Positions 27,647 to 36,464 of a stretch of 64,000 bases of DNA are shown in pieces (positions within the stretch are counted from its first letter, which is position 1; the number at the start of each line of letters is the position of its first letter). The stretch comes from SZAS-79 sp963844255 (lineage in GTDB: Bacteria > Pseudomonadota > Gammaproteobacteria > Burkholderiales > SG8-39): NCBI GenBank assembly GCA_963844255.1, contig CAWJNP010000055.1, positions 26,413 through 90,412 on the forward strand, given 5' to 3'. A program made the position numbers and the translations under genes. The notes below the pieces were generated by a model. The model had not been told where the DNA came from, ran no database searches, and saw nothing but the letters and a program-made list of their open reading frames with translations.

Positions 27647-29254
27647 ATGAAACGTCGCGACTTTCTGCTTTCAACCGCCGCCGCAGCAGGTGCATCGATG
27701 CTGCCGCTCGAAGTCTGGTCGCAGAGCGATCGCAGGAAGGAACTGCTGATCGTCGCCAACGAAACCGGGCCGAATTCGCTTGACGTTCAGACGGTCGGGG
27801 CCAATCGCCCGAGCTACGGCGTATCGTGGATCTGCTACGACCGCCTGCTGACCTTCGGCAAGAAGAAGCTCGCCGACGGCACGATGATGTATGACTACAC
27901 CAAGCTCGAGCCCGAGCTGGCCGAGTCCTTCGCGATGGCGGCCGATGGGATGTCGGTGACCTTCAAGCTGAAGAAAAACGCCAGGTTCCACGACGGCACG
28001 CCGGTGACCGCAAAGGACGTGAAGTGGTCATTCGACCGCGCCGTGACAGTCGGCGGATTCCCCACCTTCCAGATGAAGGCCGGATCGCTCGAGAAGCCCG
28101 AGCAGTTCGTGGTGGTCGATGACCACACGTTCAAGATCAATTTCCTGCGCAAGGACAAGCTCACGATCATGGACATCGCGGTGCCTGTTCCGGCGATCTT
28201 CAATTCGGAAGCGGTGAAAAAGCACGCAACCGAGAAAGACCCCTGGGCGCTGGACTGGACCAAGGGCAACGTCGCCGGCGGTGGCGCGTACAAGCTCGAA
28301 TCCTACAAGCCGGGACAGGAAATCATCTTCGCCCGCTTCGACGACTGGAAGAGCGGAAAGCTGCCCAAGATCAAGCGCGTCGTACAGCGGGAGATTCCTT
28401 CGGCCGGCAACCGTCGCGCACTGCTGGAGAAGGGTGACATCGACATGACCTACGAGATGCCGCCGAAGGACTTCCTCGAGATGTCGCAGGGCGGGAAGGT
28501 CAACGTGGTGACCACCCCGATCGAAAACGCGATCTGGTATCTCGGCATGAACGTGAAGAACGCGCCCTTCAACAACGTGAAGGTCCGCCAGGCCGTGGCC
28601 TACGCGGTGCCGTACGAAAAGATCCTCGACAACGCGATGTACAAGCGCGCCACCAAGCTCTGGGGCGACAAGGACAACAAGGCCACAAGCAACGTCTGGC
28701 CCCAGCCGCACGGCTACAAGACCGACATCGCCAAGGCCAAGGCCCTGATGAAGGAGGCCGGCATGGAGGCGGGTTTCGAGACCACCCTGTCGTACGACCT
28801 CGGCGGCGCGACGATCGGCGAGCCGGCCTGCATCCTGATCCAGGAGGCGCTGGCCCAGATCGGCATCAAGGCGACGATCAACAAGATCCCCGGTTCCAAC
28901 TTTCGTTCTGCACTGCTGAAGAAGGATCTGCCCATGGTGCTCAATCGCTTCGGCGGCTGGCTCAACCTGCCCGAGTATTTCTTCTTCTGGTGCTATCACG
29001 GACAGAACGCCGTGTTCAACACGATGAGCTACCAGAATCCGGAAATGGACAAGCTGATCGACGCGGCCCGCTTCGAGACCGATCCGAAGAAGTACACGGC
29101 AGACGTGCACGGCTTCATCAACATGGCGTTCGACGAGGTGCCGCGGATCCCGCTGGCCCAGCCGAACATGGACGTGGCGATGCAGAAGTCCATCAAGGGA
29201 TACACCTACTGGTTCCACCTCCAGCCCGATTACCGCGACCTGGAAAAAGGCTGA
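27647..29254 (+). CDS. ABC transporter substrate-binding protein, family 5 (peptide/nickel type), Tat signal
   Basis: A 535-residue periplasmic binding protein of the DppA/OppA class. Its signal carries the twin-arginine start MKRRDFLLS and a hydrophobic alanine stretch. Family marks include ELAESFAMAADGMSVTFKLK and FHDGTPVTAKDVKWSF. A ribosome site, AGGAGT, lies before ATG 27647. It sits between atzF and atzG and upstream of the matching permeases and ATPases (31263-35149). The ligand is probably a ureido or carboxylated nitrogen compound rather than a peptide, inferred from the operon only. Confidence 0.88.
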   Translation: MKRRDFLLSTAAAAGASMLPLEVWSQSDRRKELLIVANETGPNSLDVQTVGANRPSYGVSWICYDRLLTFGKKKLADGTMMYDYTKLEPELAESFAMAADGMSVTFKLKKNARFHDGTPVTAKDVKWSFDRAVTVGGFPTFQMKAGSLEKPEQFVVVDDHTFKINFLRKDKLTIMDIAVPVPAIFNSEAVKKHATEKDPWALDWTKGNVAGGGAYKLESYKPGQEIIFARFDDWKSGKLPKIKRVVQREIPSAGNRRALLEKGDIDMTYEMPPKDFLEMSQGGKVNVVTTPIENAIWYLGMNVKNAPFNNVKVRQAVAYAVPYEKILDNAMYKRATKLWGDKDNKATSNVWPQPHGYKTDIAKAKALMKEAGMEAGFETTLSYDLGGATIGEPACILIQEALAQIGIKATINKIPGSNFRSALLKKDLPMVLNRFGGWLNLPEYFFFWCYHGQNAVFNTMSYQNPEMDKLIDAARFETDPKKYTADVHGFINMAFDEVPRIPLAQPNMDVAMQKSIKGYTYWFHLQPDYRDLEKG

Positions 29255-29257
29255 GTC

Positions 29258-29446
29258 TTGGAGCCCGCAGACATCGATGAGGCTTACGTGCGGAGTGCGA
29301 CAGCATTGGTGGGCATCACGCTGAGCGCCGATCAGGTGCCCGGCGTGATCGCCAACCTGCGGCGCACCGCCGAGATCGCCTCGGTCGTGAATGCGTTTCC
29401 GCTCGACCCCGTGGCGGACGAACTCGGACCGGTGTGGCGGCCGTGA
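29258..29446 (+). CDS. atzG: AtzG-like small subunit (DUF4089)
   Basis: A 62-residue helical protein matching the AtzG/DUF4089 pattern: ALVGITLSADQVPGVIANLRRTAEIA and the C-terminal FPLDPVADELGPVWRP. In known systems AtzG wraps AtzE much as GatC does GatA, and the pair deaminates 1-carboxybiuret. It seems to start at TTG 29258, 3 nt after the preceding stop and 7 nt after AAAGG; no ATG or GTG is in frame early enough. Its stop overlaps the atzE start (GTGA). Confidence 0.85.
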   Translation: MEPADIDEAYVRSATALVGITLSADQVPGVIANLRRTAEIASVVNAFPLDPVADELGPVWRP

Positions 29447-30834
29447 CTGCGCCCACCGCGCTCGAGACCGCGGCCGCGGTACGGTCGGGGCGGATCACGG
29501 CTGCGGCCAACACCGCCGCGGTGTTTGTTTCGATCCGCGCGCGCAATCCGACGTTGAATGCGTTCATCGACCTGACTGAGGCGCGTGCCATGGCCGAGGC
29601 GCAGGCCGTTGACGCGAAGCTTGCTGCCGGCGTCGATCCCGGACCGCTTGCCGGTGTCCCGTTTGCGGTCAAGAACCTGTTTGACGTGCGGGGCCTGCCT
29701 ACGCTTGCGGGTTCGAAGATCAATCGCGACCTTCCGCCGGCGACCGCGGACTCGCCGCTGATCAGCCGCCTCAATGCGGCCGGCGCGGTACTCGTGGGCA
29801 CGTTGAACATGGACGAGTACGCCTACGGATTCACGACGGAGAACACGCACTACGGGCCGACGCGCAATCCCCACGATCCGGAACGCATCGCAGGCGGCTC
29901 CTCGGGCGGCTCGGCCGCGGCGGTTGCTGCGGGACTCGTGCCACTCACCCTCGGTTCCGACACCAATGGTTCTATTCGTGTCCCATCTTCGCTCTGTGGG
30001 ATTTTCGGCCTGAAGCCGACCTACGGTCGGCTGACCCGTGCTGGAAGTTTTCCGTTCGTCGCTTCGCTCGACCACCTCGGTCCGTTCTGCCGCTCGACGG
30101 CCGACCTGGCCGCAAGTTACGACGCCATGCAGGGTCCCGATCCGCATGACCCGGTGTGCCGGGACGCGCCGGCCGAGCCCGTCAGCGCGCAGCTTGCGCG
30201 GGGTGCCGGGTCGCTGCGCATCGCCCGCGCGGCTGGATATTTCGAGACCGGCGCCGAGAATGCGGTTGCTGCCATCGTGAAGGGAGTGTGCGAAAAACTC
30301 GATACAACCCGCACGGTCGAGATACCGGAAGCGGGCAGGGCGCGCGCTGCGGCATTCGTGATCACGGCCTCCGAAGGCTCGCAACTACATCTGCCCAACC
30401 TGCGCACGCGCGCGGACGATTTCGAACCCTTGATCCGCGACCGACTGCTGGCCAACACCATGGTGCCCGCGGCCTGGTATCTACAGGCACAGCGTTTCCG
30501 GCGCTGGTACTACCGGGAAGTGATGAAGCTGTTTCAGGAAGTCGACGTCATCCTCGCGCCCGCGACACCGCGCACGGCGACGAAGATCGGCCAGGAAAGC
30601 ATGCAGATCAACGGCGTGGACATGCTGTCGCGTCCCAACATGGGTCTGCTGACCCAGCCGATTTCGTTCATCGGCCTGCCGGTGGCGGTTGTGCCGGTGG
30701 GGATGCTCGAGGGGATGCCGGTCGGCATGCAGATCATCTGCGCGCCCTGGCGCGAAGATTTGTGCCTGCGGGTGGCATCGGTTCTGGAGAAAATGGGGGT
30801 TGCCAGATTCAACCCACCAAAGGAAACATCATGA
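29443..30834 (+). CDS. atzE: AtzE-family amidase (1-carboxybiuret hydrolase-like)
   Basis: A 463-residue amidase-signature enzyme. The catalytic lysine is in FAVKNLFDVRGLPT and the serine pair in AGGSSGGSAAA, followed by GSDTNGSIRVPSS. The start is taken as GTG 29443, which overlaps the atzG stop; GTG 29434 is also possible. Pairing with AtzG and AtzH identifies the AtzE group, which removes ammonia from 1-carboxybiuret-like ureido compounds. Its stop overlaps the AtzH start (ATGA). The true substrate here could be another ureido acid. Confidence 0.86.
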   Translation: MTAPTALETAAAVRSGRITAAANTAAVFVSIRARNPTLNAFIDLTEARAMAEAQAVDAKLAAGVDPGPLAGVPFAVKNLFDVRGLPTLAGSKINRDLPPATADSPLISRLNAAGAVLVGTLNMDEYAYGFTTENTHYGPTRNPHDPERIAGGSSGGSAAAVAAGLVPLTLGSDTNGSIRVPSSLCGIFGLKPTYGRLTRAGSFPFVASLDHLGPFCRSTADLAASYDAMQGPDPHDPVCRDAPAEPVSAQLARGAGSLRIARAAGYFETGAENAVAAIVKGVCEKLDTTRTVEIPEAGRARAAAFVITASEGSQLHLPNLRTRADDFEPLIRDRLLANTMVPAAWYLQAQRFRRWYYREVMKLFQEVDVILAPATPRTATKIGQESMQINGVDMLSRPNMGLLTQPISFIGLPVAVVPVGMLEGMPVGMQIICAPWREDLCLRVASVLEKMGVARFNPPKETS

Positions 30835-31259
30835 GCCTCGAAATCAACCGTCCCGAGATCGTCGCCGAAGTCACGCAGTCGTTCCAGCGCTACGAAAGGG
30901 CGCTGATGGCAAACGACATTGCCGTCCTGAACGAGATCTTCTGGGATTCGCCGTATACGATTCGCTACGGCCTTGCCGAACAGGCCTATGGCCATGCAGC
31001 GATCGCAGGTGTACGGGCTGCGCGCAATGTGGCCGACCTTGCGCGCACGCTGACCCGCGTGGTGATCACGACTTACGGCGAGGATTTCGCGACGGCAAGC
31101 TGCGAGTACCGGCGCAACAATTCCGGCCGGTTTGGGCGGCAGATGCAGACCTGGATGCGCGCCCCGGCCGGCTGGCGCGTGGTCGCGGCGCACGTGAGCC
31201 TCTTCGACACGGTCCAGCCCAGCATGCCGCCCCTCGATGCACCACTCGCGTCGGGCTGA
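30831..31259 (+). CDS. atzH: AtzH-like protein (1,3-dicarboxyurea amidohydrolase family)
   Basis: A 142-residue NTF2-fold protein. It begins EINRPEIVAEVTQSFQRYERAL and contains FWDSPYTIRYGLAEQAYG, marks of the AtzH/DUF3225 group. In the cyanuric acid pathway AtzH turns 1,3-dicarboxyurea into allophanate, the substrate of AtzF upstream. The start overlaps the atzE stop by 4 nt, and the importer permease begins 3 nt after its end. Calling it AtzH rests on the atzG-E-H order as much as on sequence. Confidence 0.8.
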   Translation: MSLEINRPEIVAEVTQSFQRYERALMANDIAVLNEIFWDSPYTIRYGLAEQAYGHAAIAGVRAARNVADLARTLTRVVITTYGEDFATASCEYRRNNSGRFGRQMQTWMRAPAGWRVVAAHVSLFDTVQPSMPPLDAPLASG

Positions 31260-31262
31260 GCC

Positions 31263-32276
31263 ATGACCCGGATGATCCTGCGCAGGCTGGTCGGCGCGAT
31301 ACCGAACATCATCGGCGTGGTCATCGTCACCTTCCTGCTCACGCGCGCACTGCCGGGGGATCCGGCGGCCTATTTTGCGGGGCCTTCGGCCACCCGCGAG
31401 GCGATCGAGCAGATACGTAAGCAACTCGGGCTGGACAAGAGCCTGCCGCATCAGTTCGTGCTCTATATCAAGGATCTCGGCAAGGGAGAACTCGGCAATT
31501 CGCTGTCCACCGGGCAGCCGGTGGTGACCGAGATCCGCACCCGCCTGCCGGCCTCGCTGGAGCTGACCTTGTGCGGCCTGGTCTTCGCCTGTGTCTTTGC
31601 GATTCCGCTGGGGGTGCTGGCCGCGACGCGTCCCGGGTCCTGGGTGGACCACCTGTGCCGCATGCTTGCCACGGTGGGCGTGTCGCTGCCGACCTTCTTC
31701 ACCGGGCTGCTCCTTGCCTATGTCTTCTACTTCCTGCTCGGGGTCGCGCCTTCGCCGGTCGGAAGGCTGGATGTTTCGTATGTCGCACCGCCGTCGATCA
31801 CCGGCATGTACCTGATCGACAGCCTGCTTGCGCGCGACATGGAGACGTTCGTGGCGGCGGCAAAGCAACTGATCCTGCCCTCCGTGACCCTTGGACTGTT
31901 CGTCATGGCGCCGTTGATGCGCATGACCCGCGCATCCATGCTCGGCGTGCTGTCCTCGGATTTTGTCCGTACCGCGCGGGCCAGCGGGCTGCCTTCGAAC
32001 ACGGTGCTCTATACCTATGCGTTTCGAAATGCGCTGCTGCCCATCATCACCACGCTGGGGATGGTGTTTTCGTTCCTGCTCGGCTCCAACGTGCTGGTCG
32101 AGAAGGTCTTCGCCTGGCCGGGCATCGGTTCGTATGTGATCGAGGCGCTCGTGTCCTCGGACTATGCGCCGGTGCAGGGCTTCGTGCTGACCATGGCGCT
32201 GGTTTATGTGGCGCTCAACCTCGCGATCGACGTGACCTATGGCCTTGTCGACCCGCGCGTAGGCATCGAGGGATGA
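31263..32276 (+). CDS. ABC transporter permease, DppB/OppB type
   Basis: A 337-residue inner-membrane permease with about six helices. It has the DppB-like N-terminus (RRLVGAIPNIIGVVIVTFLL, PGDPA) and the EAA-like segment RTARASGLPSNTVLYTYAFR. It forms the pore with the DppC-type protein that begins 1 nt after its stop. It is part of the importer whose binding protein is encoded at 27647, with atzG-E-H inserted between them. Confidence 0.88.
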   Translation: MTRMILRRLVGAIPNIIGVVIVTFLLTRALPGDPAAYFAGPSATREAIEQIRKQLGLDKSLPHQFVLYIKDLGKGELGNSLSTGQPVVTEIRTRLPASLELTLCGLVFACVFAIPLGVLAATRPGSWVDHLCRMLATVGVSLPTFFTGLLLAYVFYFLLGVAPSPVGRLDVSYVAPPSITGMYLIDSLLARDMETFVAAAKQLILPSVTLGLFVMAPLMRMTRASMLGVLSSDFVRTARASGLPSNTVLYTYAFRNALLPIITTLGMVFSFLLGSNVLVEKVFAWPGIGSYVIEALVSSDYAPVQGFVLTMALVYVALNLAIDVTYGLVDPRVGIEG

Positions 32277-32277
32277 C

Positions 32278-33150
32278 ATGAGCACCGCCATGGCGGCGCC
32301 GGGCTGGCGCGAAACCTGGAAGCACGCACGCTATGTCGCAACCGGCAACCCGGTGACGCTGGGTGCATTCGTGCTGTTCGCCTTCTTTGTATTTCTCGCG
32401 CTGTTCGGACCGTGGATCGCGCCCTATGACCCGCTCGCGAGCGACACGGTGGCGGCCCTGAAGCCGCCCTCGGCCGCCCACTGGTTCGGAACCGATTCGC
32501 TGGGCCGCGACATCCTTTCGCGGATCATCGTCGCCGCGCAGCTCGATTTCGGCATTGCGGTCTCCGCGGTGTTCGCCTCCTTCGTCCTCGGGTCGGCCCT
32601 GGGCTGCCTGGCCGGCTTCTACGGTGGCTGGGCCGACCGCGCGATCGGGCGCATTGCGGACACCATCATGGCCTTCCCCCTGTTCGTGCTGGCGATGGGC
32701 ATCGTTGCCGCGCTGGGCAACACGGTGAGCAACATCATCCTTGCGACGGCGATCATCAACCTGCCGTTCTACATCCGGGTTTCGCGCGCCGAGGTGAATG
32801 TGCGTCGCGAAGCGGGCTATGTGGAGGCAGCGCGGCTCGCCGGCAACTCCAACCTGCGCATCCTGGCGCTGCACCTGTTCCCGAACGTGCTGCCGCCGAT
32901 GATGGTGCAGATTTCCCTCAACATGGGCTGGGCGATCCTGAATGCGGCCGGACTCTCGTTCATCGGCCTGGGCGTGCGTCCCCCGCAGGCGGAGTGGGGA
33001 ATCATGGTGGCCGAAGGCGCGACGTACATCATCTCCGGGGAATGGTGGATCGCCTTCTTCCCGGGGGCGACGCTGATGCTGGTCGTCTTCTGTTTCAACC
33101 TGCTGGGCGACGGGCTGCGCGACATCATGGATCCGAGGATGCGGACGTGA
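32278..33150 (+). CDS. ABC transporter permease, DppC/OppC type
   Basis: A 290-residue permease. It opens with the OppC-type PYDPLASDTVAALKPP and GTDSLGRDILSRI, and has the coupling loop YVEAARLAGNSNLRILALHL. About six membrane segments are seen. The stop overlaps the ATPase start as GTGA. It forms a heterodimer with the preceding permease in the same importer. Confidence 0.88.
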   Translation: MSTAMAAPGWRETWKHARYVATGNPVTLGAFVLFAFFVFLALFGPWIAPYDPLASDTVAALKPPSAAHWFGTDSLGRDILSRIIVAAQLDFGIAVSAVFASFVLGSALGCLAGFYGGWADRAIGRIADTIMAFPLFVLAMGIVAALGNTVSNIILATAIINLPFYIRVSRAEVNVRREAGYVEAARLAGNSNLRILALHLFPNVLPPMMVQISLNMGWAILNAAGLSFIGLGVRPPQAEWGIMVAEGATYIISGEWWIAFFPGATLMLVVFCFNLLGDGLRDIMDPRMRT

Positions 33151-34130
33151 ACGCGGTGCAGACGGAACCGCCGCTGCTTGCCGTCAAGGATTTCTCTCTG
33201 GAATTCCGCACGCGGTCGGGCACGGTGCATGCGCTGGAGAACGTGTCGCTCGAAGTGCGCAAGGGCGAAACGGTCGGCATTGTCGGCGAGTCCGGTTCCG
33301 GCAAGTCGGTGCTGTCCTTTGGCATCCTGCGTATCCTTGATGCGGCCGCGCAGGTCAGGCAGGGTTCGATCCATTTTGCGGGCCTGGACATGCTGGCCGC
33401 GGAGGAAAGCGCGCTGCAGGAAATCCGCGGGCGCGAGATTTCGATGATCTTCCAGAATCCGCGAACCGCACTGAATCCGATCCGCCGGATCGGACGCCAG
33501 ATCGAGGACGTGCTGCGCACGCATACCTCGACGCTGCAGGCCGACCTGAAAGCCAAGGCCATCGAATGCCTGGCGCAGGTGCGCATCACCGACCCGGAGC
33601 GCCGCTATTCAGCTTATCCGTTCGAGCTGTCGGGCGGGCAGTGCCAGCGGGTGATGATTGCGCTCGCGCTGGCCTGCAACCCGTCGCTGCTGATTGCCGA
33701 CGAGCCCACCACGGGCCTGGATGTGACCACGCAGGCGGCCATCATGGAACTGGTCAGTGAACTGGCGCGTGCGCGCAACATGGCGACGATCCTGATCACT
33801 CACGATCTTGCGCTGGCCTCCGAATACTGCGACCGGGTGGTGGTCATGCACGCCGGCCATGTGGTCGAATCAGCCCCGACGGCGAGCCTGTTTTCCGGGC
33901 CGCGCCATCCCTATACGGTGCGGCTGATTGCGTCGACACCGAGTCCCGGCGTCGAGATCTCCGATCTGTCCTCGATTCCCGGCAATCTGCCGGATCTGCG
34001 GCGCAACGACCTTCCGCGCTGCCGGTTTCAGGCACGCTGCGAGCGCGCGCTCGATCGGTGCTCGGTCGAGGAACTGCCCCTGGTGTCGTTCGACACCGCG
34101 CATCACGCGCGCTGTTTCAATCCCCTGTGA
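33147..34130 (+). CDS. ABC transporter ATP-binding protein, DppD/OppD type
   Basis: A 327-residue ATPase. Walker A is GESGSGKSV, the signature LSGGQCQRV, Walker B IADEPTTGLDV. The C-terminal oligopeptide-transporter extension carries the four-cysteine-like region RCRFQARCERALDRC, which in relatives holds an iron-sulphur cluster. GTG 33147 overlaps the permease stop. It forms the motor together with the next ATPase. Confidence 0.9.
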   Translation: MNAVQTEPPLLAVKDFSLEFRTRSGTVHALENVSLEVRKGETVGIVGESGSGKSVLSFGILRILDAAAQVRQGSIHFAGLDMLAAEESALQEIRGREISMIFQNPRTALNPIRRIGRQIEDVLRTHTSTLQADLKAKAIECLAQVRITDPERRYSAYPFELSGGQCQRVMIALALACNPSLLIADEPTTGLDVTTQAAIMELVSELARARNMATILITHDLALASEYCDRVVVMHAGHVVESAPTASLFSGPRHPYTVRLIASTPSPGVEISDLSSIPGNLPDLRRNDLPRCRFQARCERALDRCSVEELPLVSFDTAHHARCFNPL

Positions 34131-35149
34131 CGCCGAACCTCCTCGACGTGGTTGAACTGCGCAAGCAGTTTCCAGTCGGCAGCGCACCGCTGGGCATGCG
34201 CGCCCGGCGCAGCCTGCTGCATGCGGTTGACGATGTCAGTTTCGAGATCGCCCGCGGCGAGAGCGTCGGCCTGGTGGGCGAATCGGGTTGCGGCAAATCG
34301 ACGCTGGTGCGCCTGATCACCCGCATGCTCGACCCGACCTCAGGCGATATCGTCTTCAACGGCAGGAACATCGGCTTCATACCGGCGCGTAAATTTGCGG
34401 AGACCCAGTTCAGGCCGAAGATCCAGATGGTCTTCCAGGATCCCTCCGACAGCCTGAATCCTCGCTATACCGCATACGACACCATCGCCGAGCCGCTTCG
34501 GCTGCTCGGCGGCATCAGGGATCATGCTGTCCTTCGCGCGAAGGTCTACGAGGCGGCGCAACAGACCGGTCTGCCAGAAGAGCTGCTGATGCGCTTTCCC
34601 CACCAGCTTTCCGGAGGCCAGAAGGCGCGCGTGGGCATTGCGCGCGCGATCGCGCTGCGCCCCGAACTGCTGATCCTCGATGAGCCGACCGCGGCGCTCG
34701 ATGTTTCGGTACAGGCGACGATCCTCAAGCTGCTGGCCGGGCTCAAGGACAGCCTCGGCATGAGTTATCTGTTCGTGTCGCACGACCTCAACGTGGTGCG
34801 GATGCTTTGCGACCGCGTCATCGTGATGTATCTGGGCAAGGTGGTTGAGCAGGGCCCGACCGCCGAGGTATTCCGCAATCCGGCCCACCCGTATACCGCG
34901 GCGCTGATTCGCGCGATTCCGGCGATTGGCGGACGCCCCGGAGCACGTGAAGTCCTCACCGGCGAGCCGCGCTCGCCGATCGATCCCCAACCGCATGTCT
35001 GCCGCCTGTTCGGCCGCTGCCCGAAGCAGGTCGATCGCTGCCGCACCGAAGCGCCGCTGCTGCGCGAAGTCGGTCCTGGACATCGCGCAGCGTGCCACTT
35101 CGCACACGGGACGCACGCTACCGAAGGTCGACCAGCGAACCAGACCTGA
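34127..35149 (+). CDS. ABC transporter ATP-binding protein, DppF/OppF type
   Basis: A 340-residue ATPase. Walker A is GESGCGKST, the signature LSGGQKAR, Walker B ILDEPTAALDVS. The C-terminal oligopeptide extension has CRLFGRCPKQVDRCR, as in its partner. GTG 34127 overlaps the stop of the first ATPase (GTGA), the fourth such overlap in this operon. It closes the importer operon that began at atzF. Confidence 0.9.
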   Translation: MTPNLLDVVELRKQFPVGSAPLGMRARRSLLHAVDDVSFEIARGESVGLVGESGCGKSTLVRLITRMLDPTSGDIVFNGRNIGFIPARKFAETQFRPKIQMVFQDPSDSLNPRYTAYDTIAEPLRLLGGIRDHAVLRAKVYEAAQQTGLPEELLMRFPHQLSGGQKARVGIARAIALRPELLILDEPTAALDVSVQATILKLLAGLKDSLGMSYLFVSHDLNVVRMLCDRVIVMYLGKVVEQGPTAEVFRNPAHPYTAALIRAIPAIGGRPGAREVLTGEPRSPIDPQPHVCRLFGRCPKQVDRCRTEAPLLREVGPGHRAACHFAHGTHATEGRPANQT

Positions 35150-35196
35150 ACCTGTACTCGCCCCGGGCTGACGATTCACGGATACTGCCCGGTTCC

Positions 35197-36387
35197 ATGA
35201 GCAACCCTTCTCCTGATCGCGCGGTCGCAATCCTCGCCATTGCGGCCTTCGCCAGCGCGACCAGCACGCGCGCCGCCGATGCGCTGCTGCCTCTGCTCGC
35301 TGCGGATTTCGGGACCACGCCCGGCGGCGCGGCGGCCGTAATCACCGGATTTGCGCTGTCCTACGGACTGCTGCAGGTGATCCACGGGCCGCTCGGTGAC
35401 AAGTTCGGCAAGTACCGGCTGATCTGCGTCACCGCCGCGATCTCGCTGCTCGGTACCCTGGCCTGCGCCCTGGCACCCACGCTGGACATGCTGGTGCTCG
35501 CGCGGTTTGTCGCCGGTGCGACCGTGGGGGCGACCATCCCCTTGTCCATGGCCTGGATCGGGGACGTGGTGGCCTACGACAAGCGCCAGCCGGTGCTTGC
35601 ACGCTTTTTGATCGGGCAGATGGCCGGTACCGCCTTCGGCGCAGCTGCCGGCGGTGCCCTCGGCGAATTGTTCGGCTGGCGCGGGGTGTTCTGGCTGATC
35701 AGCGCGCTGTACGTCGCCGTCACGCTGCTGCTTTACGTGGAACTGCGTCGCAATCCGCTTACCCGTCAGGCCGGCAGCGGTGCCGGCAGTACGCTGGCTG
35801 CCAGTTTCGTGCAGATGTACGGCCTGCTGGGCCGTCCCTGGGTACGGGTGATCCTGGTCACGATCTTCCTTGAGGGCGCCCTGTTCTACGGTGCACTGGC
35901 TTTCGTGCCATTTCACCTGCATGACCGTCTCGGGATGGGCATTGGTGCCAGTGGCATGACGATCATCCTGTTCGCCGCGGGTGGCGTGGCCTACGCGGCC
36001 GGTTCTGGCCGCCTGGTTGCGCGCCTTGGGGAACGGGGGCTGGCCGGGTGGGGCGGGATCATCCTGTTAGGGGCTTATCTCGGCATCGCCGCTGCGCCGC
36101 TCCCGGTATTCGCGATGGCCTGTCTCTTTGCGGCCGGCTGCGGCCTGTACATGCTCCACAACACCCTGCAGGTCAACGCCACCCAGATGGCGCCCGAATC
36201 CCGCGGCGCGGCTGTGGCCCTTTACGCGCTTTGCCTGTTTTCAGGACAGTCGGCCGGCGTCTGGTTGGGCGGACGCCTGGTCGATGGCGTTGGCACGGTT
36301 CCGCTGTTCCTGGTTGCGGCGATCAGCCTGGCCGTGCTTGGTCTCGATTTTTCCAGACGCCTCGCGGGACGCTCAAAAGCAGTATGA
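35197..36387 (+). CDS. MFS transporter (first of two tandem paralogues)
   Basis: A 396-residue major facilitator with about twelve helices. The loop 2-3 signature reads HGPLGDKFGKYRL, and GDVVAYDKRQPVLARF follows helix 4. ATG 35197 gives a start that lines up with its paralogue at 36465; the open frame upstream is polar. The two are alike along their length, with more than half the residues matching by eye. Substrate unknown; many such carriers export or import small organic acids. Its stop overlaps a 17-bp inverted repeat. Confidence 0.85.
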   Translation: MSNPSPDRAVAILAIAAFASATSTRAADALLPLLAADFGTTPGGAAAVITGFALSYGLLQVIHGPLGDKFGKYRLICVTAAISLLGTLACALAPTLDMLVLARFVAGATVGATIPLSMAWIGDVVAYDKRQPVLARFLIGQMAGTAFGAAAGGALGELFGWRGVFWLISALYVAVTLLLYVELRRNPLTRQAGSGAGSTLAASFVQMYGLLGRPWVRVILVTIFLEGALFYGALAFVPFHLHDRLGMGIGASGMTIILFAAGGVAYAAGSGRLVARLGERGLAGWGGIILLGAYLGIAAAPLPVFAMACLFAAGCGLYMLHNTLQVNATQMAPESRGAAVALYALCLFSGQSAGVWLGGRLVDGVGTVPLFLVAAISLAVLGLDFSRRLAGRSKAV

Positions 36388-36399
36388 CTAAATGTCATA
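36383..36399. promoter_or_regulatory. Candidate operator: 17-bp inverted repeat
   Basis: TATGAC (36383-36388) and GTCATA (36394-36399) flank TAAAT, a perfect inverted repeat that overlaps the stop codon of the first MFS gene (36385-36387). It opens the AT-rich gap before the second MFS gene, which makes it a likely regulator site. Confidence 0.45.
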
Positions 36400-36464
36400 T
36401 TAAACTTTAGGTTAGTTATATAAGTATATGTATTTATGATTTTATGTAACGAAATTTCAGGCTC
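36388..36464. promoter_or_regulatory. AT-rich intergenic island between MFS paralogues
   Basis: This 77-nt gap is dominated by A and T in an otherwise GC-rich window. It includes TTATATAAGTATATG and TTATGATTTTATG, either of which could serve as -10 boxes. It probably holds the promoter of the second transporter. Confidence 0.5.
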
